Source: Sciurus carolinensis (lineage: Eukaryota > Chordata > Mammalia > Rodentia > Sciuridae). From it: a DNA stretch of 64,000 nucleotides. Every line of letters starts with the position of its first letter. Within the stretch, counting starts at the first letter, position 1. The notes under the pieces were generated by a model. That model ran no database searches and was not told the DNA's origin. It saw only the letters and a list, made by a program, of their open reading frames with translations. A program made the translations under genes and the position numbers. This document shows positions 1-10,495 of the stretch, piece after piece. The DNA lies in NCBI RefSeq assembly GCF_902686445.1, contig NC_062224.1, positions 55,179,156-55,243,155 on the forward strand, written 5' to 3'.

Positions 1-208
1 AGTATGTGGCATCTCTGAAAATCAGATTTGTACCACTGCTTTCCTCAGAGTTAATGGTTGTTAGTGTTCTTGTCATTGATTTTGCTGTTTTTTCATGGCT
101 TTCCTGATTAACTCTGTTAAGTCTATTTTCTTCCTCATGGGTAGCCAATAATATCTCTGCTCTGTTAGCTTAATGGTCAGGTTAAAACTGGAAAGAAATT
201 TCCTTAAT

Positions 209-535
209 GCTGTGTTAGTCAGCTTTCCATCACTGTGGCAAAATACCTGATCTAATGGGTAAGGAAGAAATGTTTATTTGGTTCAGTTTCAGAGTCTTCA
301 GTCCATAATGGGTTGACCCTGCTGCTTTTGGATCTGTGGTGAGGTAGCCAGGAGCATGTGGGAAGGAAGCTGCTCACCTCATGATAGTTAGAAGTAAAAA
401 GAGAGAGGAAGGGGTGAGGGTTCCAAAACTCCTTCAAGGGCACACCCCCAGTGACCCAACTTCCTCCCACTAGTCCCCACCTCCTAAAACCCCCACTGAC
501 TCCAAGTAGTGCCACAGACTGGAGACCAAGTCTGG
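209..535 (-). mobile_element. MaLR-type LTR, antisense, degraded
   Basis: Read on the minus strand this ends in the motif typical of MaLR LTRs: the plus strand opens with TGTGTTAGTCAGCTTTCCAT, the complement of an LTR end reading ...GCTGACTAACACA. It continues with the complement of the 'GAAACTCTGAAACTG..CCAAATAAA' block. It is non-coding. The exact subfamily was not determined, and the right edge is approximate. Confidence 0.7.
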
Positions 536-1009
536 AGAACAGTTATCCAAACCAGAGCAAATGCCTTAAACCAATAATAAGTTTCCAAGACTTTGCTCTC
601 TCTCTCCCTGTGAGTGTATGTGTGTGATATTTTCAGTGCTCCAGCAGATAGTCTAAAATTTTGCATTCACTTTTGCTTTCTGGTCTCACAGAGGCTTAAG
701 GCCTTGGAAGATAAGTGATTGGGACTTCACATGGTTTTCCTGGGTGTGTGCCAAGTCCCATAGCTGCATGCACTCTTCGAGATGCCTAGGAATAAGTCAG
801 AACTTTTAAAGCTTCCCATGGAGATCTCATCTTCATATTTTCATTTTACATCTTTTTGTTATTGTTGTTGACTCTTTTAAGCCCTGATTAGCAGCATTCA
901 TTTGGCAACTGTGATGTTAGACACTTTTCACTAATTATTTTTAACAAACACTGTAGTACTAATTTGACTGCTATTGTAGAATGAACTTATAGTCAGGTCA
1001 GATAGAGAA
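536..1009. other. no recognised feature
   Basis: A short TG/CT-rich stretch lies near 596-630. Otherwise this is AT-rich single-copy-looking DNA in which I see no gene or repeat family. Confidence 0.4.
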
Positions 1010-1115
1010 GCCCTGAAAGACAGGGCACATAGCGTGGTGGTACAGTGCTTCCTAATAGGTAGGAGGCCCTAAGTTCAATTCTTAGCACCCAAACTAACTA
1101 ACTAAATAAATATAG
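1010..1115 (+). mobile_element. ID-type tRNA-derived SINE, diverged
   Basis: The order GTGGTACAGTGCTTCCTAAT, GGAGGCCCTAAGTTCAATTC (B-box-like GTTCAATTC) and TAGCACCC followed by an ACTAACTAAATAAATA tail matches the ID SINE plan on the plus strand. It is much diverged, and no pol III product is implied. Confidence 0.6.
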
Positions 1116-1639
1116 ACTTAAAAATGGAGTGCCTTAGAAAGTTCTCTTGAGGTGGGGATATGAGAGCGCTATAAACTCATTCCCTCCCATTTAGTTGCTA
1201 CTAGACTGCTGGCTTTCATTATAATTATGAGATGTTTGGTTTTCAAGGTTACTGTGGACATGGGGAGAGGGGAACAAGAAAGGGGTAAGTCAAAACACAA
1301 AAAACTCATTGTTTTTACTAAACTGAGTTGGTTTTCTGAAATGAATGCTCTTCCAATGGCTACAAGTCTTTGGTTAGTTTCCAGAATTCTGAAAAAGTTG
1401 ATTTTGATATTTGCTATTGTGCTTTCATTGTTTTATGGAGGATCAGATTTTTGAAGGTCTTTACCATTCTGGAAGTACTTCCAATACAATGAGTTTTGAT
1501 ATGTATATCTTACATCTTCTTAATCTTGCATAATGACTGTGCTAATTAACATTTCACCAACAGCACCTAAAAGTTCTCTGTTCTCCACATCCTCATCACT
1601 TTTATGTCTTCTTTTTCTTTCTTTCTTTCATTCCCTCTT

Positions 1640-1725
1640 TTTGTTACAGGGACTTGAACTCAGGTCCTAGAAACATTCTGGGCAAGTGCTGTACCACTGA
1701 GTTACATCACCACCCCTACTTTTTC
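1640..1725 (-). mobile_element. ID-type SINE, antisense
   Basis: The plus strand shows the reverse-complement ID order: GGGACTTGAACTCAGG (B box complement), GGCAAGTGCTGTACCACTGA and GTTACATCACC. A T/C-rich tail of TTTC units lies at its left, as expected for an antisense copy. Confidence 0.65.
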
Positions 1726-1761
1726 TATTTTTAATATTAGCCATTCTAAATGGGATAAGAT
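1726..1761 (-). mobile_element. old L1 ORF2 fragment, left part
   Basis: 'ATTAGCCATTCTAAATGGGATAAGAT' (in two halves, 1735-1761) matches the antisense of the ORF2 C-terminal region that precedes 'ATCTCATTGTGGTTTTCATT'. The matching continuation lies at 2312-2475, beyond a younger L1 insertion. Confidence 0.6.
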
Positions 1762-2311
1762 CCTTGTTTTATACCCAAAGGACTTAAAATTAGCATACTA
1801 TAGTAACACAGCCACATCAATGTTTATAGCAGCTCAATTCACAATAACTAGATTGTGGAACCAACCCAGATGCCCTTCAACAGATGAATGGATAAAGAAA
1901 CTGTGGAATATATATACACAATGGAATATTAATCAGTCATAAGAATAATAATATTATGGCATTTGCAAATAAATGGATGGAATTGGAAAATATCATACTA
2001 AGTGAAATAAGCCAATCCCCAAAACCCAAAGGCAAAACATTTTCCCTGATAAGTGGATGATGATATATAATGGGGGTGGGAGTGGGGAGTGAGAGAAGAA
2101 TGGAGGAACTTTAGATTATGTAGAAGAAAATGAGGGGGGTATGAAAAATCAGGAATGAGACAGACATCATTACCCTATGTACATGTATGATTACACAAGT
2201 GGTATGACTCTTTATCCTGTACAATCATAGAAATGAAGTGATGTACCCCATTTGTGTACAATGAATCAAATGCAGTTTGCAAAAAATAAAAAAATACATG
2301 AATAATTTTTT
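1762..2311 (+). mobile_element. 5'-truncated L1 3' end (ORF2 C-terminus, 3'UTR, A-tail)
   Basis: The sequence starts inside ORF2 at the codons for YPKDLKLAYYSNTATSMFIA-like residues. It then covers WNQPRCPSTDEWIKK- and YTMEY-type residues, a G-rich 3'UTR (about 2070-2150) and an A-rich tail (2277-2305). It is flanked by imperfect 14-bp direct repeats at 1748-1761 (AAATGGGATAAGAT) and 2312-2325 (AAATGGTGTAAGAT), 12 of 14 identical, so it looks like a normal target-primed insertion. Confidence 0.85.
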
Positions 2312-2475
2312 AAATGGTGTAAGATAATATCTCATTGTGGTTTTCATTTACATCTCCCTGATGACATTTTTTTTCATATTTTCTGACATTTCTATTTGTT
2401 CTTCTGAGAATATCTATTCAGATCATTTGTTCATTTTTAAATTGAACTTTTTGTTGTTGAGGTTTTTTAATTTCT
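2312..2475 (-). mobile_element. old L1 ORF2 fragment, right part
   Basis: 'ATCTCATTGTGGTTTTCATT' followed by 'CATCTCCCTGATGACA' and 'TCTATTCAGATCATTTGTTC' is the antisense of the ORF2 C-terminal region of an old mammalian L1. It continues the piece at 1726-1761. Confidence 0.7.
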
Positions 2476-3264
2476 AAATTCTAAATCAAATTAGACTAAT
2501 TATCATGTCCATCTCCTTATAATTTTTTCATTTGGATTCTTTGAACTTCTCTCTTTTAGTTCTTAGTAAAATATATAGTATGTTATTGAAAACTATAGCC
2601 ACTCCATTGTGTTGCAGAAAAATTAAACTTACTCCTCCTGTGTTTTATTACTTGCTATTCCATCTTTATCTACCTCCCCTATCAAATCAGAGTAATTCAC
2701 ATTTCCATCTTCATGTCATTACTTTGTGTTTAGAGGCTTTGAGCTCCTGGTATTCATAAAATGCACAATAGCTTACAATAACCTTCAGTTCCCCACTGTA
2801 CTCTAGAGCACTATAACTTCCTGCTTCTAGCTTACTTTGTGTAGGTGCTCATTATCCAACCTCTCACCTTTATCCTTTTCTTCTCTCCTCCCCAGGATAT
2901 TAAACTTTTAGAACTTTTTCATGTGACTCTCTAATATTCTGTCCATTAAGGATTAAAATTGCACCATTGAGTTAAGGAAATTTAATAAGCAGATTTTTGT
3001 TCAGCTTAAGAAATATCCCACAGAAGTCTCATGAAAAGACTTCCCTCCAGAGTTCTAGAAAGAAATAGGAATGTGTATGTGTGTGTGTGTGCACATATAT
3101 ACAAGCAAATAGGAAGCAAATGCTTTCTAACCTAACCTGATGCTCTTTTTTCAAGAGGATAAGGAGAAATAAACAAGATCTTTCTAAAGCTGAAATTCAT
3201 TGGACCATACTTTGAGTCAACTGAATCCACAAAAAAGCTACTAGTACTAATATCCAGAATTTAG
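2476..3264. other. no recognised gene
   Basis: AT-rich DNA with a short GT run at 3072-3090. Bases 2484-2506 have a perfect reverse-complement match at 3337-3359 (see findings). Confidence 0.4.
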
Positions 3265-3610
3265 AAAGCTATAGTGATTCTATTTTGTTTTATTAATGTG
3301 GTTATTTTTTAAGTGAAAATATATTACATCTACAATATGATAATTAGTCTAATTTGATTAGTGCATGCTGATACATGTGTTGAAATATCACACTGTACCC
3401 ATAAATACAATATGATTTTTGTCAAGTATAAAATAAAATAATAAAATACCGTAGGGGACTTAGACTCAAAGGGGAAAATATGATCTCAGTTGAATGGGAT
3501 ATATTATTTATAAAATTTAAATATTTTATTTTCACTTATTGTAGATGTAATATATTTTCACTTAAAAAAATAACCACATTAATAAAACAAAATAGAATCA
3601 CTATAGCTTT
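3265..3610. repeat. long inverted repeat, about 73-bp arms, about 200-bp spacer
   Basis: The left arm 3265-3337 is the reverse complement of the right arm 3537-3610, with a single length difference (six T against seven A). The arms read AAAGCTATAGTGATTCTATT... and ...AATAGAATCACTATAGCTTT. The spacer is AT-rich and non-coding. The arms do not look like a terminal-inverted-repeat transposon I recognise. Confidence 0.9.
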
Positions 3611-4439
3611 AGAATACATCTTGCCAAATTATTGATTAAATGGCCTTACCTTGTTCCTTTTATTGTTTTGGCTCATTTATTCTCAAATATTTATGCTACT
3701 AGTAAATGTAAAGTCAATTTGAAAAGCTCCACAGTTAATTTTATTGGGATTTTAATATCACATTGAATTTATAAATTCGTTGGTAAAGAATACATGTATA
3801 GTATTAAAAATTTCTTTTCATCATTTATTGTTTTATGCCTTCAACAAAATTTATTATTTTCTTTATGAGGTTCTTCCACTTTTGCTAAACTTCACTCTTC
3901 TTTGTGATTTTTGAAGCAAATTATATATATATATATACATATATATACCACCTTTATATATAGTTATAGTGCATCAATAATTTTTTTAAAAAACTAAAAG
4001 AACAAGAAACTTACTCATCTTGCCCAAGTACTTAAGTAAAGTTATTCCTCCTAACTTTCTAAAACAAAATAAATAACAAGCATACACAAAAATACCCAAC
4101 CTATTTGGGTCTCCTTAAAACAATTATCTTTCTTTCCTTTTATTTATTATTTGAAACAATTTTAAATTGTTACAAGTAAGTACAAATAACTTTTTTATTT
4201 ATTTTTTATTCATCTGAGAGTAATTTGGTGACATGAAGTCTGACCATCCCCAAATTCTTTAGTATGTGTTTCCCATAAACAAGAGCATTTTTCAACATGC
4301 AACAATTCAACAGTCAACAATGGGAAATTATCATTGATTCATTACTACAATGTAATCTACAAGCTTTGCCATCTACCCTTACATATGCTTTATAGCAAAA
4401 TTTTTAATCCTGAATTACACATCACATTTCATTGTTGTG
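3611..4439. other. AT-rich, no recognised gene
   Basis: A TATATA run lies at about 3924-3952, with mostly A/T-rich sequence around it. I see no convincing repeat family or coding signal. Confidence 0.4.
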
Positions 4440-4570
4440 TTGCTTTGGTTTCCTTCAATTTGAACAGTTCCTCAGTCTTGTCTTGAATTTTTTGACCTTG
4501 ATATGTTCAAAAGTTACAGGTCAGTAACTTGTTTAATGTTCTGCATTTTGAATTTGGCCCTTTTTGGCCT
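4440..4570. mobile_element. ancient L1-like 3' region fragment
   Basis: 'CCTTCAATTTGAACAGTTCC', 'TCAGTCTTGTCTTGAATTTT', 'TGACCTTGATATGTTCAAAA' and 'GTTACAGGTCAGTAACTTGT' recall a common old mammalian L1 3' end seen antisense in many genomes. The assignment is from memory of the pattern. The similar pattern at 32690-33200 supports a dispersed repeat. Confidence 0.4.
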
Positions 4571-5299
4571 CTCACAGAGTGTTTCCAAGCACTGAGCTAG
4601 TCACTCTGCCCATTCAGATTCTGCTGTTGCTGGTACTGTGGGTTGCCCGGTTCAAGGGAGCCAGGAAGGGCTAACTTTATCTGGCTTTCTAATTCGTATT
4701 GCCCCCAGGCAAAATGATCTCCAGGCCTGAAATTCTCCATGCCAGAGATCCTCTTGATTTGCTAGGCTCCACTTAGATCTCACAGTAGGCATCTGCCAGA
4801 TTCATGTATTGGATTCATGTATTAGATTTGGAGACCCAAACTTGTGGTTCTATGTTCTGGGTCTGAGTTTGTGTGGCTGTTGCATGGGCTCCCCATGCAC
4901 GGTAGGCAGACCATGACTTTCGTGCATCAGTTTAATGAGCCAAATATCCTCTGGGTTGACCCAGGGCAGGCTGCCCCTCCAATCCTGAAATTCCCCACAC
5001 TAAGACTTTCTGAACACTTTTTGGTCTTTTCCGTCCTTGTATATTAATTTTGCCTGCTCCCATGAGGAGCTTGGCTCCAATTCTGTTCCTTATCCTTGTC
5101 TGATGTTCCCAAAATTTCCTAGTCTTCAAGGCTCTATGTCCAATATTGAGTATCAGTGGGCAGTTTATTTCACTCACCTCACAGAGAAGTAGTTTTCTCC
5201 CTGTTTGTGTCCCAAGTCGCAGAGCTATGAAAAAAGCCACTTTCCACTAATCTACCTCTTGTCTCCTAGAAGCCTATTTATTCATTTGTTTATTTAAAT
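4571..5299. other. unrecognised, moderately GC-rich
   Basis: It carries two overlapping short open frames, 67 codons on plus and 102 codons on minus, with no recognisable domain. I regard these as chance frames. Confidence 0.4.
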
Positions 5300-5965
5300 T
5301 TTTATTCTTTATTTATTTTTCTTTCTTTATTCTTGATGTAGGCCCTGATTGCTATGAAATTCTCCCTTAGTACTGCTTTTGTTGCATTACATAGGCTTTG
5401 GTGTAATGCATTTCATTTTCATTTATTTCAAGAAATTTTAAATGCCCCTTTTGATTTCTTAATTGATCTATTGGTAATTTAAGAGGATGTTGTTTAATTT
5501 GCACATATTTCTACAGTCTCTAAAGTTTCTCTTGTTCCTTCCAGTGTTGTTCTGTTGATCAGAGTATTTCAGTTTTTAAAAGCTTTGTTGCCTAACTTGT
5601 CTATCCTGGAGAATACTGCATGTCGTGATGAAAAGAATATGCATTCTGCATCTGTTCAATAAAATGTTTGTGAATATATCTTGATTTTATTTATAGTTTT
5701 ACTCTGATCTTCTACTGCTAATTTTTTTGGGGGGGACAGTTTGGATGATCTCCTCAATGATGAAAGCAGAGTGTTGAAGTCCTCAACTATCATTTTACTA
5801 GACTCTATTCCTATTTTAAGTCTAATAATGTTTTCATCATGTTACTGAGTGCTAAGTTTTTTACTAATTATTTCCTTGAGTAGGAATTGTATGCTTTTTC
5901 TTTCTCCTGTCCTTCTGGAGTACCCATGATGTGTTAATGCTTGATTGCTTAATTATGCTATACAA
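5300..5965 (-). mobile_element. ancient L1 ORF2 (endonuclease region), antisense
   Basis: The plus strand shows the well-known antisense L1 phrases 'CTATGAAATTCTCCCTTAGT', 'TTGTTGCATTACATAGGCTT', 'ATGAAAAGAATATGCATTCT' and 'AGAGTGTTGAAGTCCTCAAC'. It is heavily mutated and has no usable reading frame. The edges are approximate. Confidence 0.6.
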
Positions 5966-6235
5966 GTCTTGAAGGCTTTCTTTGTTGTTTTAAAATTTAG
6001 CTTTGACTCCACATGATCTAGTGTAGTGCTTACGTAGCTTCTTTGTAATTAATGTTGGCAATGTCTGCAGACGTCTCAGTGACCTTAACTGCAAGGGTTC
6101 TAGGAGTGCCCTGCCAGCGGGGATGCATTTCTCTTAGGTGAGATAATGTTCAGTTTGGATCTAAAATGTCACAGGTATCAAAGACTTGGTCTCAAGCCTT
6201 TGATGTTATTTGAAGGTGATGAACTTTTAGGGGAT

Positions 6236-6655
6236 GTTATGGTTTGTATCTGGAATGTCCTCCAAAAGGTTCATGTGTTTGGTAATGCATCAGTGTTCGG
6301 ATGTGGAAAGATTGGATTATAAGGACTCTGACCTTATCAGTGGATAAATGAATGAACTGTTGGGTTAACAATTTAATGGATTTGCTGGTAGGTGGTGAAA
6401 AAAATTGGCAGGTTGGGCAGTGCTGAAGGAAGTAGGACACTGGGGGCATGACCTTGGGATATTTCTCTCCCTGGTCCCTCTCTCTTCGTTCCTTGGCTGT
6501 AATATTTCCTTGCCCTTCTGTCAGGACATTTCTGCTTTGGAGTCAGCAAAGCATAAACTGAATCCTCTGAAACTATGAGCCAAAATAAATCTTTTTTCTC
6601 CTAAGTATTTATTGTCAGGTATTTTGGTCACAACAACAACTAACACAAGAACACA
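6236..6655 (+). mobile_element. MaLR-type solo LTR
   Basis: It starts TGTTATGGTTTGTATCTGGA and carries CATGACCTTGGGATATTTCT, CCTCTGAAACTATGAGCCAA and AATAAATC (a possible polyadenylation signal near 6584). It ends CAACAACTAACACA. The order and both ends fit a MaLR LTR of about 420 bp. Confidence 0.8.
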
Positions 6656-6659
6656 AGAA

Positions 6660-6950
6660 GTGTACATAGTGGCAGGAAGTTAGGTGACTGTATATGTACC
6701 TTTAAAGGGGATATTAGAGCTCCAGCTCTCTCCTGTCTCTCTCTTTTGCTTCTGGTCACTTGAGGTGAATGGTTTCCTCTACCACTCACTCCCATCATGA
6801 TGTACTACCTCATGACAGGTCCCAAAGTTATGGGGGAAACCAACCATGGACTGAAACCTCTAAAACTGTGAGCCAAAATGAACCTTTTCTCTTTATAAGT
6901 TGGTTATCTCAGGTATTTTATCACAGTGAAAGAAAGCTGACTAATGCAGG
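6660..6950 (+). mobile_element. second MaLR-type LTR, 5'-truncated
   Basis: It lies just after the previous LTR in the same orientation. It repeats the family's 3' half: GATGTACTACCTCATGACAG, CCATGGACTGAAACCTCTAA, CTGTGAGCCAAAATGAACC and the end AAAGCTGACTAATGCA. The 135-codon open frame from 6769 only crosses this LTR and is not a gene. Confidence 0.75.
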
Positions 6951-7764
6951 CAGATTCATTGGTAACTCTGGACACAAAGCAACCAGTTTTAGGTGTGAGA
7001 CTCCTATCAGTTTCTGCAGATTGTGTGGAGGCAAAGTCAACCTTAAAGGCACTGGTGGGTGTAGCACAGCCTGCCTGTTAGCAAGTTGGGGGTACCTGTC
7101 ATTGAGTATTGCACTCAAGTTGGGCTACATCAGTAGGCCCAGATGGTGTACCTGCCACTGTCCAAGGACTACATAGGTAAATTTTCAGGAACTCTGGGAT
7201 CAACCTGCTTGGTGTAGCTGGGCAGCTGCTTCTCTGATGGAAGGTGAATAGGCAGGGTCTTTCTCAGGTCTGTAGCAAGCTGGAGTTTTGAGAATAGGCT
7301 TGTTTACTACTTCTTGGGTTGCAGGAGGATGGGTGGGGCTGCCCAATTGCTGTTGAGAGCATTCAGCATTTGGAGTCATTCAAGGAAAGTTGCTCTGGTG
7401 CTTTCTGGTTCATGGGAGACCACCTGGATGCTTCATAGGGCTATATCATCCAAATTGCTGTGGGTAACTGCTCTGCTGCTTCACTTGACCCCAGATGGGA
7501 AAGGTCTCAAGCTGGTGTTATGCAGCAGGAGGCTAAGTAGGGGAAGGCACAGTGTGGACTGGACTCTTTCTGTGTCAATGCAGTAGTTGGTAAACTGGCA
7601 GATCCCCAAACTGAGCTCAGGGCTTGTGAGAGCTGCAGGCTTTTCCAGCAGCAATTTCTTCAGGTGTCTCTGGTGTGACTAAAAGCTTCTAGGTTCCTCC
7701 TGATTGTTCTTTCCCCACTGAGTGAAGTTTCTCTTTGTTCAGGATTGATATCAAGAGATGGTTC
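6951..7764. other. no recognised feature
   Basis: Mixed-composition DNA with a 90-codon plus-strand frame (7314-7586) that resembles nothing I know. It may be old repeat DNA but I cannot assign it. Confidence 0.35.
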
Positions 7765-7865
7765 AGTCAGGACACAATAGTGCACACCTATAATCCCAGT
7801 GACACTGAGGCTGGAGGATTGCAAATTGAAAGCCAGTCTCAGCAATTTAGCAAGATCCCTTATCA
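7765..7865 (+). mobile_element. B1-type SINE fragment
   Basis: 'GCACACCTATAATCCCAGTG', 'TGAGGCTGGAGGATTGCAAA' and 'CAGTCTCAGCAATTTAGCAA' give the 7SL-derived B1 order on the plus strand, without a clear tail. Confidence 0.8.
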
Positions 7866-7875
7866 AATTAGGCTG

Positions 7876-8098
7876 ACATGCCAGGTAGGATAGCTCAGAC
7901 TTGTAATCCCAGTGGCTCAGGAGGCCAAGGCAGGAGGATCACAAGTTCAAAACCAGCCTCAGCAATTTAGTGAGGCACTAAGCAACTTAGTGAGAACTTG
8001 TCTCTAAATAAAATATTTAAAAGGCTGGAGATGTGACTCAGTGGTTAAGTGCCATTTGGTTCAATTCCCAGTACCAAAAAGAAAAAAAAAAAAAATAG
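7876..8098 (+). mobile_element. composite B1-dID SINE
   Basis: The B1 half (TTGTAATCCCAGTGGCTCAG, GGCCAAGGCAGGAGGATCAC, CTAAGCAACTTAGTGAG) is followed by an ID-like half (GGCTGGAGATGTGACTCAGT, B box GGTTCAATTCCC) and an A tail near 8080-8095. This fusion is characteristic of squirrels and a few related rodents. Confidence 0.85.
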
Positions 8099-8139
8099 GG
8101 ATACTCTGTTTTCAAATAAAAATAATAATAAAAATAAAA

Positions 8140-8205
8140 AAAGGACTGGGGATGTAAATCAAGGGTAACGTGCTCATTTCTGGGTTCAATACCCATGCCA
8201 AAGAC
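8140..8205 (+). mobile_element. extra ID-like SINE unit
   Basis: 'GGACTGGGGATGTAAATCAA' and 'TTCTGGGTTCAATACCCATG' form another ID-like body, directly behind the AAT-rich tail of the preceding B1-dID. It is followed by a GA-rich tail. Confidence 0.65.
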
Positions 8206-8575
8206 AGAGATAGAGAGAGAGATGGTTTGGTGGGGACTATGTACTTAGTTCCCTTCATTATAAAGGTCATTTGCAATGTCTCTGCCTCCTCCAATAGCCC
8301 TCCAACACTCCTCAAATACTCCAGCATTCGTAGTTGTTGTCGTCATTATTTTTCTTTGATTTGGTCCTTTGTTGTAAAGGAAAAGTGCACCAGGCACCTT
8401 CCTTTGATCATCTTGCTGACATCACTTGTCTGGAATAGTATCATTTGTGGTATCTCTTATGAACAATATCTAGCTAGTCTAATCTGAAAATTTTAAAAGA
8501 GATGATTTGAAACCACCATCTGTATTATTATCAATAATATATTTGACCTAATTTCTTTCATATTAATATTGTTAT

Positions 8576-8655
8576 TAATTATTTGTGGTCCTTGGGATTG
8601 AATCCAGGGCCTCACACATCTATCTATATCCCTTCACTACATCTCCAGTCCACTT
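8576..8655 (-). mobile_element. ID-type SINE, antisense
   Basis: 'GGGATTGAATCCAGGGCCTC', 'ACACATCTATCTATATCCC' and 'TTCACTACATCTCCAGTCC' are the reverse complement of the ID consensus order. Confidence 0.75.
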
Positions 8656-9084
8656 CCATATTATTTCATGGTTTCCACTTAATATACTTTTTGTCTTTTA
8701 TCATTCTTTATTTCTAATTATGTAGTTCTAATTTTCTTTGTCTTATCATGTTCATTTTACATGTTTGGGGAGTTATGTTTTCTATTTCCTATTTATATTC
8801 TGTGTTATATAAATGCATAGTTAACAAAAATTTAAACATCTTTCTAGCTAAATATAAAATTATTCTACACTTTAATTCTTTTCACAAACAAGAAAGAAAA
8901 GTCAAAGTATTGTATTCCACTCTCATCCTGTTGAGATAAGAATTTGGGGATACAAAAAGGGAAAGAGAAAGACACTGAGTCTTAAAGGAAGCACACATGA
9001 CCATTCATGGGCAGAAAGTGCCATGAACTGTTCCAACTCCTGAACAACCCATCCTGAGCCATTGACCTATGTCCTCAGTTAGAA

Positions 9085-9245
9085 AAAGCCTTAGAAATGT
9101 ATCAAGACCCTAAGCAACTCAGTGACACACTGTCTCAAAAAAAAAAGAAAAAAAAAAAAGAAGGAAAGAAGAAGGAGGGGCCGGGGTTGTAGCTCAGTCA
9201 TAATGAGCCGCTGGGTTCAATTCCAATCACCACAAAGAAAAAGTA
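9085..9245 (+). mobile_element. 5'-truncated B1-dID SINE
   Basis: The 3' part of B1 (CCTAAGCAACTCAGTGACAC, CTGTCTCAAAA) and an A/G-rich linker are followed by the dID half (GGGGTTGTAGCTCAGTCATA, GGGTTCAATTCCAATCACCA) and AAAGAAAAAG. Confidence 0.8.
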
Positions 9246-9289
9246 ACACGAGGGTACAATGTACAAGCATGAGGAAAACTGGCAAGAGA

Positions 9290-9605
9290 CTGCTTAACTC
9301 TGCCCTAACTCTGCCCTAACTCCACCTCTACTCCAGTCCCCAGCAACAGTCCCTCTATAAATATTAATACCTCACCCCAATGGGTTGCTGCTCCTCATGC
9401 TCAAGATAGCTCACATTCTCCCTTGAATGTGCCTCTGCTTTCCTAAATCAACCTCTGTCTATACTTCTGACTGGTGCATGCTGAGATTATTTTCTGTAAT
9501 GTATGCCGAGCGCCCTGCTGGTTCTGAGTCCAGTTATTTCTTTCTGGAAACTTTTCAGACTCTTCTTCAGGGACACCTCTTCTCCTGTGATACTACCTCC
9601 CAGTT
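9290..9605 (+). mobile_element. retroviral-type LTR fragment
   Basis: A TATA-like TATAAATATTAA (9356-9367) is followed at the usual distance by a CTAAATCAACC block that may be a decayed polyadenylation signal. A U5-like TTCTGACTGGTGCATGCTGA ... GCCGAGCGCCCTGCTGG comes next. A short 13-bp tandem (CTAACTCTGCCCT) sits near 9297-9322. The LTR call rests on layout only. Confidence 0.45.
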
Positions 9606-9676
9606 TTCAAGTTTATTTTCCAGCTTGTAATAAAGATATCTAATTTAGTAATATTTTAAGTAGAAAATACACATTT

Positions 9677-9815
9677 AGGGCTGGGGCTGTGGCTCAGTGG
9701 TAGAGCACTTGCCTAGCATGTGTGAGGCACTGGGTTCTATTCTCAGCACCACATCTAAATAAATGAATAAAATAAAGATCTATCAATATCTAAAACAATA
9801 TTAAAAACAAAGTAC
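9677..9815 (+). mobile_element. ID SINE, well preserved
   Basis: This is the clearest ID copy here: GGGCTGGGGCTGTGGCTCAG, TGGTAGAGCACTTGCCTAGC, a B box in GGGTTCTATTC, then CAGCACCACATCTAAATAAA and an A-rich tail. The body keeps recognisable pol III A and B boxes with small changes. Confidence 0.9.
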
Positions 9816-9849
9816 ACATTTAGTATCATTCATAATGATAGGGGACAGA

Positions 9850-10495
9850 CAGATGGAAGTGATAGGAACACAAGGTTAAGGAAATCATTCTATAAAATGG
9901 GCCCACTGTATTGACCCCCCACATACTTTCTTTCAAAGAAGAAATGTACCTGCCTGGCTTAAGTTGACAGGTTATATCACATTCCTCCACAAATTACCTG
10001 TTATTTGTAGGAAAAGTGCAGGCCCAAAATAATGTTAAAAAAAAGTATAAGTTACACTGAAGGGGAAGACTTGTGAGTCTTTCACAGACCAGATCTTGGA
10101 ATTCAGGGAGATAAGGATAATTCCCCCAACCATGAAATCTGTAAGAATTTATGGTTAAGAATCCAAATTAGAACCAGTCAGCATGAGCCAAAGTGGCTTA
10201 GAGTTATCACGGCATTGGGGAGTTGGAAGTCTGATGGCATCCTGCTGTCAGTCAAAAGTCAAGATGTGGACCTGTATGGAACTCTCTGGAAACTTCTCTG
10301 GGATCCCTAATAAAATTGAAGTGAGGAGCGCCTGCAGTCCCTCTTGTGTCTGAGAGGATCCACTTTCTCACTTTAGTGTCCCCCTTTCCTATCTCTTTTA
10401 ATAAACTTATTGCCTGTTATTCTGAGTGACATCTAAATATTTTACTTTATTTCCAGGGTCAGGATTTGAAGGGGGGGACTTCATACTGCCCCAGT
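9850..10495 (+). mobile_element. possible LTR of an endogenous retrovirus
   Basis: The 3' part has CCTAATAAAATTGAAGTGAG, AATAAACTTATTGCCTG (polyadenylation signal at about 10400) and a T/C-rich U5-like run before GGGTCAGGATTTGAAGG. This layout resembles an R-U5 region. The left edge is a guess. Confidence 0.4.

Noticed and set aside
3265..3610. Terminal-inverted-repeat DNA transposon
   Set aside because: The spacer is only about 200 bases of AT-rich non-coding DNA, no clear target duplication is seen, and the left arm continues into an unrelated inverted copy of 2484-2506.
6769..7176. 135-codon plus-strand open frame
   Set aside because: It runs across the 3' half of a MaLR-type LTR and into flanking DNA. 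No domain, and the sequence is explained by the repeat.
9677..9815. tRNA gene
   Set aside because: It has pol III A/B-box-like elements but no cloverleaf, and carries an A-rich tail. It is an ID SINE.
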